Part shown: one piece after another, positions 30,241 to 40,266 of the stretch
Layout: each line of letters opens with the position of its first letter
Numbering within the stretch: the stretch's first letter is position 1
The notes under the pieces: generated by a model
Databases searched by the model: none
What the model was told of the DNA's origin: nothing
Seen by the model: only the letters and a program-made list of their open reading frames with translations
Position numbers and translations under genes: made by a program
NCBI GenBank assembly: GCA_020630875.1
Contig: JAHDIH010000001.1
Span: 310,001-374,000, forward strand
DNA: 64,000 nt
Direction: 5' to 3'
Source of the DNA: Deltaproteobacteria bacterium
GTDB lineage: Bacteria > Myxococcota_A > Polyangia > Haliangiales > Haliangiaceae

Positions 30241-30966
30241 ATGCCACGACTATTTCGCACCATATTGACGTCACTAACCTTAGGAATTGCGTCTTGCGGC
30301 TCATTACCGAGTCCACCGGACCAAGATGTGAGTCTAGACACCTACAAATCCCCTAGCGCTTTGGTCTCTGCTGACTCACTTTCAGACGTATGGCTGCAGA
30401 CCCAGCGCACGCGTCCGCTTGCAGGTACGTTAAGGTCGCTAGAGGTTCTTTCTGAGCTGCACGAGAAACTGATAGAGGAAGCGAAAAAGGGCACTTTGGA
30501 TCTAGTCGGTTCGGGGTTTGCAAACGTAACTCGAGAATGTGAACTTGGTGGTTCTTTAGAATTGACTGCGGTATTTGGACAGAATCTCCTTAAAGCAACC
30601 ACCTGGGGAACGGCCACGAACTGTACGGAACAAAAAGACGGGGTGACCATTGGTATGGATGGAGAACTATTTCTGCAATATTTGAGTGAGGACAGTAAGT
30701 TTAGGCTGCTGTTTCTCGTCGACGGTAATTTGACCATCGATCAAGACGATGTCGGTCGTGAGACCGGTACGGTCGGATTGAAGTGGCACATAGAAATTCA
30801 AAGTGATGAAGTTAGGGCGCTTCTCGACTCAAGTGACGGGACCATCTTGTACTACAGACAAAAGGATGACACCGAAGGCTTCATAGATGCTGAAGAAAAG
30901 TGGACTTGTGACTTTTCCCAATCTCGATGTGTGGATAGTGAAGGTTTTGCGGTTTCTCCTAACTAG
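30241..30966 (+). CDS. Lipoprotein, unknown function
   Basis: A 241-residue protein. ATG 30241 gives a compact leader with a lipobox (LGIASC, Cys19); a GTG at 30229 in the same frame would add four residues and is also possible. The mature part has an Arg/Leu-rich helix (about 45-80) followed by a beta-rich domain with paired Cys (VTRECELGG and ATNCTEQ; later WTCDFSQSRC), suggesting disulfides. I do not recognise the family. It is divergent from the 557-residue lipoprotein and its 3' end overlaps the signal-peptide region of the next gene by 29 bases, so the two plus-strand genes are probably co-transcribed. Confidence 0.72.
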   Translation: MPRLFRTILTSLTLGIASCGSLPSPPDQDVSLDTYKSPSALVSADSLSDVWLQTQRTRPLAGTLRSLEVLSELHEKLIEEAKKGTLDLVGSGFANVTRECELGGSLELTAVFGQNLLKATTWGTATNCTEQKDGVTIGMDGELFLQYLSEDSKFRLLFLVDGNLTIDQDDVGRETGTVGLKWHIEIQSDEVRALLDSSDGTILYYRQKDDTEGFIDAEEKWTCDFSQSRCVDSEGFAVSPN

Positions 30967-31990
30967 TATTGTTGTCTGTTCATCGGTTCTCGCGTTTGCG
31001 CAAGAACCTGATGTCATAGAAGCGCCAGAGTCTCGTACCAATGTCGAGGATTCGGTCATTGATTCTTCCAATGCTGTTTCCGAAGCTAGCGACGAGGGCG
31101 TAGGCCATGATCCGGCGGCTGTTGCAGCTGGTTCGGAGTTGGCCGTTGTTGCTGCTGCCGACAGCCGAACGCGTGAGGCTACCAAATCCACAAAGGGAGC
31201 CAACATATCAGCAGACGAGGGCCCGAGAGGGGCTGCGTTTCATCGAGAGCCAGGATGGTCTATTGGGGCTCCTACCATTACTTACGGGTGGCGACTGAAG
31301 AAAATGAATCTAGCGCTAGGAACTAGGTGGACGTTTGCGGCATCAGCTTTCTTCAATGCCCCAAGTGGTAATGCGTTCGTTTGGGTTGGGCAGCAAAAGA
31401 AAAACGTCTACCAAATGAAGTGTTACGGCGGGGTTAACTATCTTGACTTGTCCAACACCGCATTAGGCTCTCGCCTTACAGCGATCCCCGCTGGATGTTA
31501 CACACGATTCACAACCAGGAAACCTAAGTTCTGGGTAACCGTGGCGGCAGAGGGGGTCGTTGCTATTGGTAAAACGGAGATCGCCGTAAAACAACAACTG
31601 CTCAGCGGGTCTGTGGCTTCTTCGTTCATTCGGTTTGGCGGGGGCGTAACCTGGCGATTGGGCGATAAGTGGCTTCTCGATAGCCGCGTGTGGATACTGC
31701 CGTCAGAGTTTATTCAAACGGCGGCAAGAACGACGGTTGATGTCGACGACAGGACTACCGCCGAAGTTGTGGTGATCGCTCCTGGATTTGACCCATTTCC
31801 TTTTGGTGCAGAGGTTGAAATCTCGCTAAGATTTCAACCCACGGAGCGTGTTGAAATGTCCTTAGGAATTCGCGCAGGTAACCTTGCACTGCAAAGTATT
31901 GGTATCGCTGTTCCTGGAATTAACTTTCTTCCTCTGGCGTCTGCAACGTGGCGTCCTCGATCTCGTCGTCCCGGACATCAAGTGCCTTAG
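30938..31990 (+). CDS. Probable outer-membrane barrel protein, unknown function
   Basis: The frame is open from 30887, but GTG 30938 places a good signal peptide first (VKVLRFLLTSIVVCSSVLAFA, then QEP), so I take this start: 350 residues. A Ser/Ala/Glu-rich linker (about 25-85) leads to a domain of alternating polar and hydrophobic strands (ITYGWRLKK, FIRFGGGVTWRLGDKWLL, VEISLRFQP, VEMSLGIRAG) consistent with a small beta-barrel. The strand ATWRPRSRRP that should end the barrel runs on for about ten basic residues. This tail lies entirely in a 71-base head-on overlap with the next gene, as if an earlier stop had been lost. The gene overlaps the preceding lipoprotein gene by 29 bases. Confidence 0.65.
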   Translation: MKVLRFLLTSIVVCSSVLAFAQEPDVIEAPESRTNVEDSVIDSSNAVSEASDEGVGHDPAAVAAGSELAVVAAADSRTREATKSTKGANISADEGPRGAAFHREPGWSIGAPTITYGWRLKKMNLALGTRWTFAASAFFNAPSGNAFVWVGQQKKNVYQMKCYGGVNYLDLSNTALGSRLTAIPAGCYTRFTTRKPKFWVTVAAEGVVAIGKTEIAVKQQLLSGSVASSFIRFGGGVTWRLGDKWLLDSRVWILPSEFIQTAARTTVDVDDRTTAEVVVIAPGFDPFPFGAEVEISLRFQPTERVEMSLGIRAGNLALQSIGIAVPGINFLPLASATWRPRSRRPGHQVP

Positions 31991-32630
31991 CCGAAGATAG
32001 GTTGCGTTTCCAGGGAACATCAAGGGTGGCAGTGAGAGTCCATGTCGTTGGTTTTTCTTGATCTGTAAACTGAGTTACGACACGAGTCAGTTCGCTTGCG
32101 ATGCCACCAAAGTCTTCGTCTTTTTGATCGTAGTCTTCAGGAAGCTCGAAAGTGTAGTCGTACTCGCTAGCTCCCGCGGGGTAGCTTTTTTCTTCATCTA
32201 GTTTTATTTCTTGGCGGTACAGTACGTCTCGTTCTACGTCCGGCTTTTCGTCTTCGTCAGACGAAAAGTCTCTGCGCCTGCCGACGACTTTTAGTTCAAT
32301 GAGCAATGCTTTGGCATCGATGGGGTCTTCCAAGTTGAGGGTCACGGTTCCTTTAACCTTATCACCGACAACGTATTTGTCTTGATTGGTCTCAATGGTG
32401 ACTTCTCCTATGCCTATCCCGGCCGTTGTTTTGATGGCGTCACCAGCGGTTCCTGCGGCATGTTTCACGGTTTCCGAAATCTTTTGAAAATCGATGGTCT
32501 CAGCTTTTTCCTTCGCGGCGTTAGCCGCGGTTTTAGCAGCGCTGGCTGTTGTTTTTGCGACGCCACGGACCGTCTCTCCGAGTTTTTTCGCATCTACTTT
32601 TTCCGTAAGTTTTTTGAAGAAGTCCGACAT
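31920..32630 (-). CDS. Arrestin-like (Spo0M-type) protein with a repetitive helical N-terminus
   Basis: ATG 32630 gives MSDFFKKLTEKV and 236 residues; a start at 32678 in the same frame would add 16 residues. Residues 1-75 form an Ala/Lys/Thr-rich amphipathic helix with repeats like KTTASAAKTAANAAKEKAET. A beta-sandwich follows (VTIETNQDKYVVGDKVKGTVTLNL and KALLIELKVVGRRR) that matches the arrestin-fold of sporulation-control Spo0M-like proteins, with YDYTFELPED further on. No signal peptide is present, so it is cytoplasmic or membrane-surface associated. The C-terminus is acidic. Its last 71 bases overlap head-on with the barrel gene on the other strand. The fold assignment is moderately secure; the function is not known. 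Confidence 0.75.
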   Translation of the reverse strand: MSDFFKKLTEKVDAKKLGETVRGVAKTTASAAKTAANAAKEKAETIDFQKISETVKHAAGTAGDAIKTTAGIGIGEVTIETNQDKYVVGDKVKGTVTLNLEDPIDAKALLIELKVVGRRRDFSSDEDEKPDVERDVLYRQEIKLDEEKSYPAGASEYDYTFELPEDYDQKDEDFGGIASELTRVVTQFTDQEKPTTWTLTATLDVPWKRNLSSAKALDVRDDEIEDATLQTPEEES

Positions 32631-32683
32631 AGTTGCCAATCTAGCATAATTTGGAAATGTTATTGCGACTTTCATCACCTGGC

Positions 32684-32689
32684 TATAAA
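32684..32689 (+). promoter_or_regulatory. -10 hexamer TATAAA eight bases before ATG 32698
   Basis: TATAAA with TTGCGA 15 bp upstream (32663-32668). The spacing to the ATG leaves no room for a Shine-Dalgarno, so the lipoprotein mRNA is predicted to be leaderless. Confidence 0.45.
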
Positions 32690-32697
32690 AGAGCAGT

Positions 32698-33081
32698 ATG
32701 CGGAAACTGGTAACTTATGCGACGTTCATGATGAGTTTGGTCGGCTGTGGCGAAGATGAGCCCTTTTTGTATTTTTCAGATGTTCCTTCTGCCTCCCGAA
32801 CTGATACGGGAAAGGTCTCCGTCGAAGGGCATCTTTGGTCCGTTGTGGAATGGCCTGATGACAACCGTTTTTGCATCGGACTCGTCGCTGATGGAGAAGT
32901 TACGAGAGAGTGTCAAGACAGCGTGAGTACTACGATCGGAGGCAGCGGCCATCGTCATGACTTTCTCTTGGTCACCGACTCTGCCTCGGATGCTTCAGAA
33001 GTTACGATTGACGTGATTAGTGACTACTTTGGAAATGCAAGGGAGCTGTCAACGACAACGGTTTCCGTAGTTGATATCTAG
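32698..33081 (+). CDS. Small lipoprotein, unknown function
   Basis: A 127-residue protein with a clear leader and lipobox (MSLVGC, Cys17). The mature 110 residues look like a single beta-sandwich (GKVSVEGHLWSVVEW, VTIDVISDYFGNARELSTTTVSVVD) with one Cys pair (RFCIGLV and TRECQDS). I recognise no family. It is divergent from the arrestin-like gene, with 67 bases between the chosen starts, and its stop overlaps head-on by four bases with the stop of the small membrane protein. Confidence 0.72.
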   Translation: MRKLVTYATFMMSLVGCGEDEPFLYFSDVPSASRTDTGKVSVEGHLWSVVEWPDDNRFCIGLVADGEVTRECQDSVSTTIGGSGHRHDFLLVTDSASDASEVTIDVISDYFGNARELSTTTVSVVDI

Positions 33082-33494
33082 CTCTTTAGCTTCTTTTGTT
33101 CTTTAACTTCGGGTGGGGTGTCATCCCATTCCACGAAGGCACCATAGATCGCTCCGATGACACCGCCTGTGATGAACTGCCAATTGATCACGTTCCTGAC
33201 ATCACCATTTAACTCCAGGTCAAATCCGCCCCAAACCTTGGCAACAAGTGCATAGAGACCACAACCGACGATGAAGCCAAAGACCGCCTTGATGATCGAG
33301 GTCACCGATGTAGAATTTTTAGCGATTATTTTTCGCCAGATAGGCTGCCCAACAAAAAGACCTACCAAGGCTCCTACGAGGCCGTAGATAATCCAGTTCC
33401 ATCCCCCTTGAAGTCCCAGGGCGTAAGCTCCGTATCCAAGTCCCCCACCAATTACAGCACCTTTGATTAGTCCAAGAATTAACCTTATCATCAT
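33078..33494 (-). CDS. Small integral membrane protein
   Basis: The frame extends upstream to a TTG at 33533, but MMIRLILGLIKGAVIGGG from ATG 33494 is the more natural membrane-protein start; 138 residues. Glycine-rich hydrophobic segments (LILGLIKGAVIGGGLGYGAYAL, WIIYGLVGALVGLFVG, AVFGFIVGCGLYALVA, and a shorter GGVIGAIYGAFV) suggest four membrane helices. The C-terminal tail is charged and Lys-rich, likely cytoplasmic. I recognise no family. Its 3' end overlaps the lipoprotein gene by four bases. Confidence 0.65.
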   Translation of the reverse strand: MMIRLILGLIKGAVIGGGLGYGAYALGLQGGWNWIIYGLVGALVGLFVGQPIWRKIIAKNSTSVTSIIKAVFGFIVGCGLYALVAKVWGGFDLELNGDVRNVINWQFITGGVIGAIYGAFVEWDDTPPEVKEQKKLKS

Positions 33495-33596
33495 CAGTAG
33501 TGTGCAGAATGCTGCAGGGTTTGCAAGGGCCAAACACTCCCAGTAACAACTGAGGGGGAATCATTGGAAATATCCTTTTGGGAATTAGTTTGAGAT

Positions 33597-34904
33597 CTAA
33601 TTTTGTGGCTCAAGTTTAGAAAGCTTGGCTTGCAGCGGGCTGGCAAACTCTTGGAACGTAGCTAGGTGTTTGTCCGGAATTCCTGCGGCACGGGTCATCT
33701 TCATCCGTAAGGGGTCAATTCTCTTTCCGTTCTTGTGTACTTCAAAGTGGAGATGCGGACCGGTTGCCGTTCCGGTCATCCCGACGTACCCGATGACTTC
33801 TTTTTGGGACACGCGTCCGCCTTGTTTTATTCCTTTGTTATGTTTGGACAGGTGAAAGTATACGGTCGTCAGGCCCCCCGCATGGCTAATTTTTACGCAA
33901 TTGCCGCCACCGCCACACCAACCTTTTTTGATCACTTTTCCTGATGCAGCCGCTCTAATCGGTGTACCAGTGGGAGCTGCGTAATCGACTCCCCAATGCG
34001 CTCTCACTTTATGAAGGACCGGGTGCATCCTCTTTCGATTAAACTTGGACGAGATCCTCGTGTACTTAAGAGGGGTACGCAGCATGTTCGTTTCAATGCT
34101 TTTCCCGTCTTCTGTGAAGTAGCGGTATTTTTGTTGTCCAGGCACCTGCCAGGAGTAGGCTCGAAACGTTCCTACTTTTCCTTTGAATTCCGCGGCGATG
34201 ATTCTTCCGTAGCTTAAGAATTCACCGTCTACTAATTTTTTCTCGACAATGATTCTAAACTCGTCTCCTGGGTGCTGGTCCGTATAGAAGTTGACGTCGT
34301 AGTCGAACATGTCTACCAACAGCGGAATCAACGACGTGTCTTCTTCCAGCTCTTGCATGGAGCGATAGAGCGAGTAGTTAATTTTCCCAGCCAGTTCTGT
34401 GACTTCTAGATCTGGAACCACGGTGTCTTTCTGTGGTGACCAATCGTCGCCTTTTCTTACGGCAGTGACCGTGTTTAGTTTGTTGACGACAAAAGTAAAC
34501 TCTCTAGCGATTCCGCTTTCGTCTCTGCCAATCTGGTATTTCTGCCCAGGACGTATTTTTCGGAAGTCCAGATGCTCTCGTATCCCTTGAAGAAGGGCCG
34601 TTTGTTCAGTTTGCGATAAGCCTTCTCTCTCTAAAATCCTGCCCATGCTGTCTCCGTTTTCGACGATACCGTCGGTAAGTAACAACTTTGGGGCTTGTGT
34701 TGGTTCCGTAATCAGCTGCCTGGGACTGCTAGAGTCAAGGTCAACGGTTCCGATGGCCGCTTTCTTGGCAACTGCCGGAATGGACGTTTTATCCCTCCAA
34801 AGGAACACGTAAAGGTTCACAATTACTAGGATTGCCAGTACTAAAGCAAGTTTGCCTGAAGCAATACCAGCTGGAACTTCTTTATTTCGTTTGTGTTTCC
34901 CCAC
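33597..34904 (-). CDS. M23-family cell-wall endopeptidase (MepM-like)
   Basis: GTG 34904 is chosen because GGAGG lies five bases before it; the frame is open further upstream to 34943. The 435-residue protein has a basic cytoplasmic N-terminus, one membrane helix (KLALVLAILVIVNLYVFLW), a LysM/OapA-like region (DSMGRILEREGLSQ, IRPGQKYQIGRD) and a C-terminal LytM domain. The zinc ligands are visible in HWGVDYAAP and HLHFEVHKNG, with YFHLSKHNKG between. This matches enzymes like E. coli MepM that cut peptide crosslinks so that new peptidoglycan can be inserted. All key residues are present, so it should be active. It is divergent from parC with 86 bases between the starts. Confidence 0.93.
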   Translation of the reverse strand: MGKHKRNKEVPAGIASGKLALVLAILVIVNLYVFLWRDKTSIPAVAKKAAIGTVDLDSSSPRQLITEPTQAPKLLLTDGIVENGDSMGRILEREGLSQTEQTALLQGIREHLDFRKIRPGQKYQIGRDESGIAREFTFVVNKLNTVTAVRKGDDWSPQKDTVVPDLEVTELAGKINYSLYRSMQELEEDTSLIPLLVDMFDYDVNFYTDQHPGDEFRIIVEKKLVDGEFLSYGRIIAAEFKGKVGTFRAYSWQVPGQQKYRYFTEDGKSIETNMLRTPLKYTRISSKFNRKRMHPVLHKVRAHWGVDYAAPTGTPIRAAASGKVIKKGWCGGGGNCVKISHAGGLTTVYFHLSKHNKGIKQGGRVSQKEVIGYVGMTGTATGPHLHFEVHKNGKRIDPLRMKMTRAAGIPDKHLATFQEFASPLQAKLSKLEPQN

Positions 34905-34990
34905 GTGAACCTCCTTGTTAAATCGATAACATGCATTTTGCAATGGGGCAAAAACTAGTGCACTAGCTCACAGTCGTTTAGTGTGGAGGC

Positions 34991-37429
34991 ATGAGTGGAA
35001 GCGAAGACCGACAAATGGAGCTCTTCCCTTCAAAAACACGGACAATACCTATGGGAAGCAAAAAAAGACCAACTTTGGCAAAAACGGCACGTTCTGGCGG
35101 TGGAGGGAGCGCTAAGCCCCCACGTGGTTCTTCTTCTGGAGGAGGAAGCGGCGACGGCGCATCTCTCGCGGAAGAAACCAAAAGACGTTATCTAAATTAC
35201 GCGATGAGCGTCATCACCGCGCGGGCCCTTCCAGACGTTCGCGACGGTCTTAAACCGGTACAGCGCCGAATTCTATTTGCGATGCATCACGACGAGCATC
35301 TCAGCCATGATGCCAAGTACAGAAAAAGTGCGAAGGTGGTTGGTACGGTGATCGGTCGTTATCATCCCCATGGTGATACCGCAGTCTACGATGCGATGGT
35401 TCGCATGGCGCAAGACTTTTCACTTCGAATGCCGCTGGTTGACGGCTCGGGAAACTTTGGTTCGGTGGATGGAGATAGAGCTGCAGCTTATCGATATACC
35501 GAGTGTCGCTTAACAAAACCATCGATGGAAATGCTCTCTGAGCTAAAAAAGAATACCGTTGATTATCGCGGCAACTACGATGGTACCACCACCGAGCCCA
35601 TCGTGCTGCCAGCTCGAATTCCCAACTTGTTGGTAAACGGTTCTACCGGCATCGCTGTCGGAATGGCTACCAATATTCCACCTCACAATTTGCGTGAGGT
35701 TTGCGAGGCATTGGTGGCGCTAATCGAAAATCGTGACCTGACTACTACCAACATTCTTAAGTACATTAAAGGTCCTGACTTTCCGTTGGGAGGGCAAATA
35801 CTAAATGCCAAGACAGAGCTTAGAAGCGTTTATGAAAACGGTACCGGCCCGATTAAGGTAAGGGCAGAGTACAAGGTAGAAAGCAGACCTCGCGGAGGTC
35901 AAAATATCATTATCACGTCCATTCCTTACGCGGTGAACAAATCTACGATCGTCGAAAAAATTGCAGATGCCATCATCGGGCGCAAAGTTCCCCAGTTGGT
36001 AGATGTCAGAGACGAGTCCACCACGGAAATACGAATCGTTCTCGAGTTAAAAAAGGGCGCGTCCGCCGATGTAGTGATGGCCTACTTGTTCAAAAATACT
36101 CCGCTGCAGCTCAACTTCAACATGAACTTAACCTGTCTAATGCCGGATGGCGCAGCGACCAGACCACAGCGTTGCAACATTAGAGACGTGTTACTTGCAT
36201 TCCTAGATTTCCGTTTTGAAGTCACGAAGCGTCGCTACGAGTTCGAACTTGCGGCTCTACTCAAACGCATTCATATTCTCGAAGGTTTCCGCATTATTTT
36301 TGATGCCTTAGACGAGACCATCAAAATCATCCGCAAAAGCGAAGGCAAAAAGGACGCTGCACAGAAAATAATGAAGCGTTTCAAGCTCGATGAAGTGCAG
36401 GTGGAGGCCATTCTTGAGCTTAAGCTGTACAAACTTGCCAAGCTTGAAATTCTCGTAATCAGGGAAGAACTTGCGCAGAAGAGAAAAGAAGCTGCAATTA
36501 TTGAAAAGATTTTGAAGAGTCGTAAAAAGCTTTGGAAGGTTGTCAACGATGAGATTCTTGAAATCAAAGAGAACTATGGCACCCCTCGTCGTACCAAAGT
36601 GGGCGGAACCGTTGAGGAACTAGATTTTGATGAGTCCGCCTACATCGTAGATGAAGACGCTCATGTCGTCGTAACAAAAGATGGTTGGGTAAAGCGTGTT
36701 CGCGAAGTCAAAAATGCAAGTAAACTTAGGGTTCGAGAAGGCGACTCTGTCCTCGCGGTACTACCGGGATCAACCAAGGCCAATGTTGCGTTCTTTACAA
36801 CTCGCGGCTATGCCTACGTGCTAAAAATTAATGATGTCCCAGCTACGACTGGATATGGAAGTCCAGCCCAAAAACTGATGAAGTTCAAAGATGGCGAACG
36901 TATCATTGGTGCGATTTCGTTAGATCCTCGCGCGATTGTCCCTGACTACATGATGAGTCTTTCGGAAAAAGGATTCGGACAGTGCTTCTCCATTGAGGCT
37001 TTTCTAGAAACAACAACGAAAGCCGGTCGGCGTTATGCTAAGCCATCCAAGGGCGACATCATCGCGTTTGTTTCACCGGTAACCGATGAAGATATTGTAA
37101 TCTCTGCCACCCGCTTGGGTTATGTAACGTATTGCCGCGGCGAAGATGTAAACTTCTTGGAGAATCCAGGAAAGGGCGTACGAATCATTAAGGTGGGAGA
37201 TGGCGACCGGGTCATTGGCCTTTCTGTGGGCCGAAGTAAATCCGATGCGTTGGTACTGAAAACTGAAAAAGGCGACAAGGAATTTGTGCTTAGTCCCGAC
37301 TCTAGAAAAGTGCGTGGTAGAGGCGGAAAAGGAACGCAAGTTGTTAAACGGGCAAAGCTCGTGACGGTAACCAAAACTATTGAAATACCATTACTCGCGA
37401 ATGCTGATGGTGGAAAGGGAGTGCACTAA
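34991..37429 (+). CDS. parC: DNA topoisomerase IV subunit A
   Basis: An 812-residue type IIA topoisomerase subunit that cuts and rejoins DNA. After a Lys/Gly/Ser-rich N-terminal extension of about 50 residues comes the winged-helix core: [39 protein letters not shown] and the catalytic Tyr169 in [10 protein letters not shown] coiled-coil tower (about 400-520) follows, then a beta-pinwheel C-terminal domain. A GyrA-box-like GRGGKGTQV occurs, but near the very C-terminus rather than in the first blade, so I favour ParC over GyrA. The neighbouring parE begins with the last base of the stop codon, so the two subunits are co-translated. Confidence 0.92.
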   Translation: MSGSEDRQMELFPSKTRTIPMGSKKRPTLAKTARSGGGGSAKPPRGSSSGGGSGDGASLAEETKRRYLNYAMSVITARALPDVRDGLKPVQRRILFAMHHDEHLSHDAKYRKSAKVVGTVIGRYHPHGDTAVYDAMVRMAQDFSLRMPLVDGSGNFGSVDGDRAAAYRYTECRLTKPSMEMLSELKKNTVDYRGNYDGTTTEPIVLPARIPNLLVNGSTGIAVGMATNIPPHNLREVCEALVALIENRDLTTTNILKYIKGPDFPLGGQILNAKTELRSVYENGTGPIKVRAEYKVESRPRGGQNIIITSIPYAVNKSTIVEKIADAIIGRKVPQLVDVRDESTTEIRIVLELKKGASADVVMAYLFKNTPLQLNFNMNLTCLMPDGAATRPQRCNIRDVLLAFLDFRFEVTKRRYEFELAALLKRIHILEGFRIIFDALDETIKIIRKSEGKKDAAQKIMKRFKLDEVQVEAILELKLYKLAKLEILVIREELAQKRKEAAIIEKILKSRKKLWKVVNDEILEIKENYGTPRRTKVGGTVEELDFDESAYIVDEDAHVVVTKDGWVKRVREVKNASKLRVREGDSVLAVLPGSTKANVAFFTTRGYAYVLKINDVPATTGYGSPAQKLMKFKDGERIIGAISLDPRAIVPDYMMSLSEKGFGQCFSIEAFLETTTKAGRRYAKPSKGDIIAFVSPVTDEDIVISATRLGYVTYCRGEDVNFLENPGKGVRIIKVGDGDRVIGLSVGRSKSDALVLKTEKGDKEFVLSPDSRKVRGRGGKGTQVVKRAKLVTVTKTIEIPLLANADGGKGVH

Positions 37430-39360
37430 TGGCTAAAAAGCAAAGCTATACCGGCTCTGATATTACGGTTCTGGAAGGACTTGACCCTGTTCGGAAACGT
37501 CCAGCGATGTACATAGGTGGAACGGACAAGGTTGGGTATCACCATCTTGCCTGGGAAATTGTCGATAACTCGATTGATGAAGTAATTAATAAACACGCGA
37601 CGAAAGTTGTTGTAACGCTGCACAAAGATGGCAAGTCGCTTACCGTTGCTGACAATGGTCGTGGAATTCCTGTAGACAAGATCAAAAAGTACAAAAAAAG
37701 TGCGCTAGAAGTAATTCTCACGACCCTTCATGCTGGCGGAAAGTTTGAAGCGGGAAAAAATTACAAACACTCAGGTGGTTTGCATGGTGTTGGAGCTTCG
37801 GTCGTCAATGCTTTGTCGTCGTCTCTGATCGCACGGGTAAAGCGTGGCGGAAAAATCTACGAACAGCAGTTCAGCCGAGGCGTAGCCAAAGGAAAGATGA
37901 AGAGCAAAGCCGGCGGACGAGGGACTGGCACAGCTATCACGTTTACTCCTGATCCAGAGATCTTCGGTAGCAAGCAGTCTTTCGACGCTAAGATATTAAT
38001 CAACCGGCTCGAAGCGAAAAGTTACTTGCATCGCGGAGTGGAAATTAACTTTGAAGATGAGAAAACTGGGAAGAAAGTTAAGTTTCTCCACGAGCGTGGT
38101 ATCGAGGAATATCTTGAAAAGATTGTAAAGACACGTTCTAGCCGTATGGTCCCACCAGAGGCCAAGCATTACTATATCAAGAAAGACGGCGATACCTCTA
38201 TCGAAATTTGTTTGACGTGGACTGAAGCCATCGATGAACATATTCAGTCGTATGTCAATGGAGTTCCAACGCCGAATGGTGGAACTCACGCCAATGGTTT
38301 TAAGGCTGCAGTAAATAAAGCGGTAAGAAACTTTATCTCCACGCACAAGTTGGTTCCTAAAGGGATTACTTTAACTGCCGATGACATTCGAGAAGGGTTA
38401 GTCGCGATCGTTAGCGTCTACGTAGGCGAGCCGCAGTTTCAAGGGCAAACCAAGCAGCGACTCAACAATACAGAAGTAACAGCACATGTTGACAACGCGG
38501 TAAGGCCATCTCTCGAACAGTTCCTAAATGAAAATCGTCAACAAGCAGAAGCGGTGGTTGCTCGAATTATTCTAGCGGCCCGAGCGAGAGCTGCGTCTAG
38601 AGCGGCTGCGCAGGCGGTCTCTCGAAAGACCGCAGTATCGCATCGTCTCAACCTTCCCGGTAAGCTCGCCGACTGTTCTTCTACCAATCCTGCTATAAGC
38701 GAGTTGTTTATTGTTGAGGGCGATTCTGCGGGAGGTTCTGCCAAGCAAGGTCGCGATCGTAAAACGCAAGCAATCTTGCCTCTGCGCGGTAAGGTCATCA
38801 ACGCGGAGCAGGCGACGCTTGCAAAGCTTTTGAACAACAAGGAGATCAACGACATAATCTCCGCTCTCGGTTGTGGAATAGGACCTAAGCTGGACTTGTC
38901 TAAACTTCGCTACCACAAGATATTTTTGTTGATGGACGCGGATGCTGACGGTCATCATATCGCGACGTTGCTTCTGACATTTTTCTTCCGTCATTTGCGG
39001 CCGCTCATCGATGCGGGGCATGTCTACTTGGCTCAACCACCTCTTTATCGAGTCGACGTCGGTAAGAAGACGTTTTGGGCACTGGATGAGCTTGAACGAG
39101 ACAACATCCTAAAGACTGAAGTGAAAGGTAACACGAAGCCAAACATTACACGCTTCAAAGGGTTGGGAGAAATGAACCCTGACGTCCTTAACAAAACTAC
39201 ACTCGATCCCAAACTTCGAAATGCACTTAGAATTCAGGTCGGTCGAGATGAAGAGTTGGCAACCGAGCTTTTGATTGGCAAGTTGATGGGGAAAGATGCT
39301 TCCGCACGCTACGACATGATCACAAGTAATAGTGCGACGGTTTCCGAATTAGATATTTAA
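37429..39360 (+). CDS. parE: DNA topoisomerase IV subunit B
   Basis: A 643-residue ATPase subunit of the same enzyme. The GHKL ATP-binding region has [18 protein letters not shown] and [17 protein letters not shown]; the transducer follows. The TOPRIM domain shows [15 protein letters not shown] and [16 protein letters not shown] with the acidic metal ligands, and the C-terminal region has [11 protein letters not shown]. It overlaps parC by one base (TAATG). The length is closer to ParE than to proteobacterial GyrB, which carries a large insert that is missing here. A GyrB identity cannot be fully excluded from sequence alone. Confidence 0.92.
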   Translation: MAKKQSYTGSDITVLEGLDPVRKRPAMYIGGTDKVGYHHLAWEIVDNSIDEVINKHATKVVVTLHKDGKSLTVADNGRGIPVDKIKKYKKSALEVILTTLHAGGKFEAGKNYKHSGGLHGVGASVVNALSSSLIARVKRGGKIYEQQFSRGVAKGKMKSKAGGRGTGTAITFTPDPEIFGSKQSFDAKILINRLEAKSYLHRGVEINFEDEKTGKKVKFLHERGIEEYLEKIVKTRSSRMVPPEAKHYYIKKDGDTSIEICLTWTEAIDEHIQSYVNGVPTPNGGTHANGFKAAVNKAVRNFISTHKLVPKGITLTADDIREGLVAIVSVYVGEPQFQGQTKQRLNNTEVTAHVDNAVRPSLEQFLNENRQQAEAVVARIILAARARAASRAAAQAVSRKTAVSHRLNLPGKLADCSSTNPAISELFIVEGDSAGGSAKQGRDRKTQAILPLRGKVINAEQATLAKLLNNKEINDIISALGCGIGPKLDLSKLRYHKIFLLMDADADGHHIATLLLTFFFRHLRPLIDAGHVYLAQPPLYRVDVGKKTFWALDELERDNILKTEVKGNTKPNITRFKGLGEMNPDVLNKTTLDPKLRNALRIQVGRDEELATELLIGKLMGKDASARYDMITSNSATVSELDI

Positions 39361-39363
39361 GCA

Positions 39364-39780
39364 ATGCTCGTCGTAACCCACCGCTTCTCGATACCAGAAA
39401 GTGAGCTTGAGACTACTTTCTCAAGAAGCGGTGGCCCTGGCGGACAACATGTAAATAAGGTTTCGACCGCAGTTAGGATTCGTTGGAACGTAAAAGAAAG
39501 TCCAACGCTTAGCGAACATAGGCGAAGGGTTCTATTGCAGCGGCTTGGTAGCCGACTTACTAACGCAGGGGACTTGGTTGTCACGAGTAGTGCAAGTCGC
39601 TCTCAGTCATCTAACGTGCTGGATGCAAGAAGCAAGATGGTTTCTATTCTTGCTAGCGCGTTGACTCCGGTGAGACGTCGGGTTGCGACCCGTAAAACAA
39701 AGTCGTCCGTCCGGCGTCGGTTGGAAAAAAAGAAGCAAAACAGTCAACGTAAAAAACAGCGTAGTTGGAAGCCTGACTAG
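39364..39780 (+). CDS. arfB: Alternative ribosome-rescue factor B
   Basis: A 138-residue peptidyl-tRNA hydrolase of the YaeJ/ICT1 family, which releases stalled ribosomes with empty A sites. The GGQ catalytic loop is at residues 26-28 in SGGPGGQHVNKVST. The C-terminal tail is strongly basic (RRRLEKKKQNSQRKKQRS), as needed to sit in the mRNA channel, so it is complete. Full release factors have extra domains that are absent here. It starts three bases after the parE stop and is probably in the same transcript. Confidence 0.93.
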   Translation: MLVVTHRFSIPESELETTFSRSGGPGGQHVNKVSTAVRIRWNVKESPTLSEHRRRVLLQRLGSRLTNAGDLVVTSSASRSQSSNVLDARSKMVSILASALTPVRRRVATRKTKSSVRRRLEKKKQNSQRKKQRSWKPD

Positions 39781-39810
39781 CGCTTCGAATATTTTCTGGT
39801 AACGTATCGT

Positions 39811-40263
39811 ATGTTTCGCTATGTATTCCTCTTGCTGCTTGCCGTCTCGTGCAAAGCTAAGACGCCGGAGGATAATCCTTCGAGTATGCCTGTAGCTCCT
39901 CTGGTGGAGGCCGTTTGTCCGAGCACGGTGATTGAAACTAAAATCCTACCAGCAAAGAATGCCATGGCGCACTACATTGCGCACGTGATACAGATCGCAG
40001 ATTTTTCTCCAAAGGAATGCCTGCAGATTCGAAACCACCTTCTTGAAGCAGCGAAGCATAAGCAGTTGATGGAAGAAAAGATGCAAGAACTATTGGAGGT
40101 TTCTTCTGCCTGCAAGAAGATTACCAGTGAAAAATTAGGAGAGATTCGTGCGATCACCGATGAGGGCAAACTAGAATCTGTAGAGCGAATGGTCAAAGCA
40201 TGTCAGAGCGAAGATGGAATGAAAGAAGCCTGGGAAGGTTCTTCTATGAAGAGAGCTCGTTGA
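39811..40263 (+). CDS. Small Cys-containing lipoprotein, unknown function
   Basis: A 150-residue protein with a lipobox (LLAVSC, Cys14). The mature part is helical, with four further Cys (AVCPST, KECLQI, SACKKI, KACQSE) and a central Lys/Glu-rich helix, so two disulfides are plausible. It ends three bases before the start of the di-haem cytochrome lipoprotein. Co-transcription suggests it may be an accessory to that cytochrome, which is inference. I recognise no family. Confidence 0.72.
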   Translation: MFRYVFLLLLAVSCKAKTPEDNPSSMPVAPLVEAVCPSTVIETKILPAKNAMAHYIAHVIQIADFSPKECLQIRNHLLEAAKHKQLMEEKMQELLEVSSACKKITSEKLGEIRAITDEGKLESVERMVKACQSEDGMKEAWEGSSMKRAR

Positions 40264-40266
40264 ATT

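Noticed and set aside
36200-36570. 98-codon minus-strand frame inside parC
   Set aside because: Ser/Phe/Leu-rich antisense shadow of Lys/Glu coiled-coil codons.
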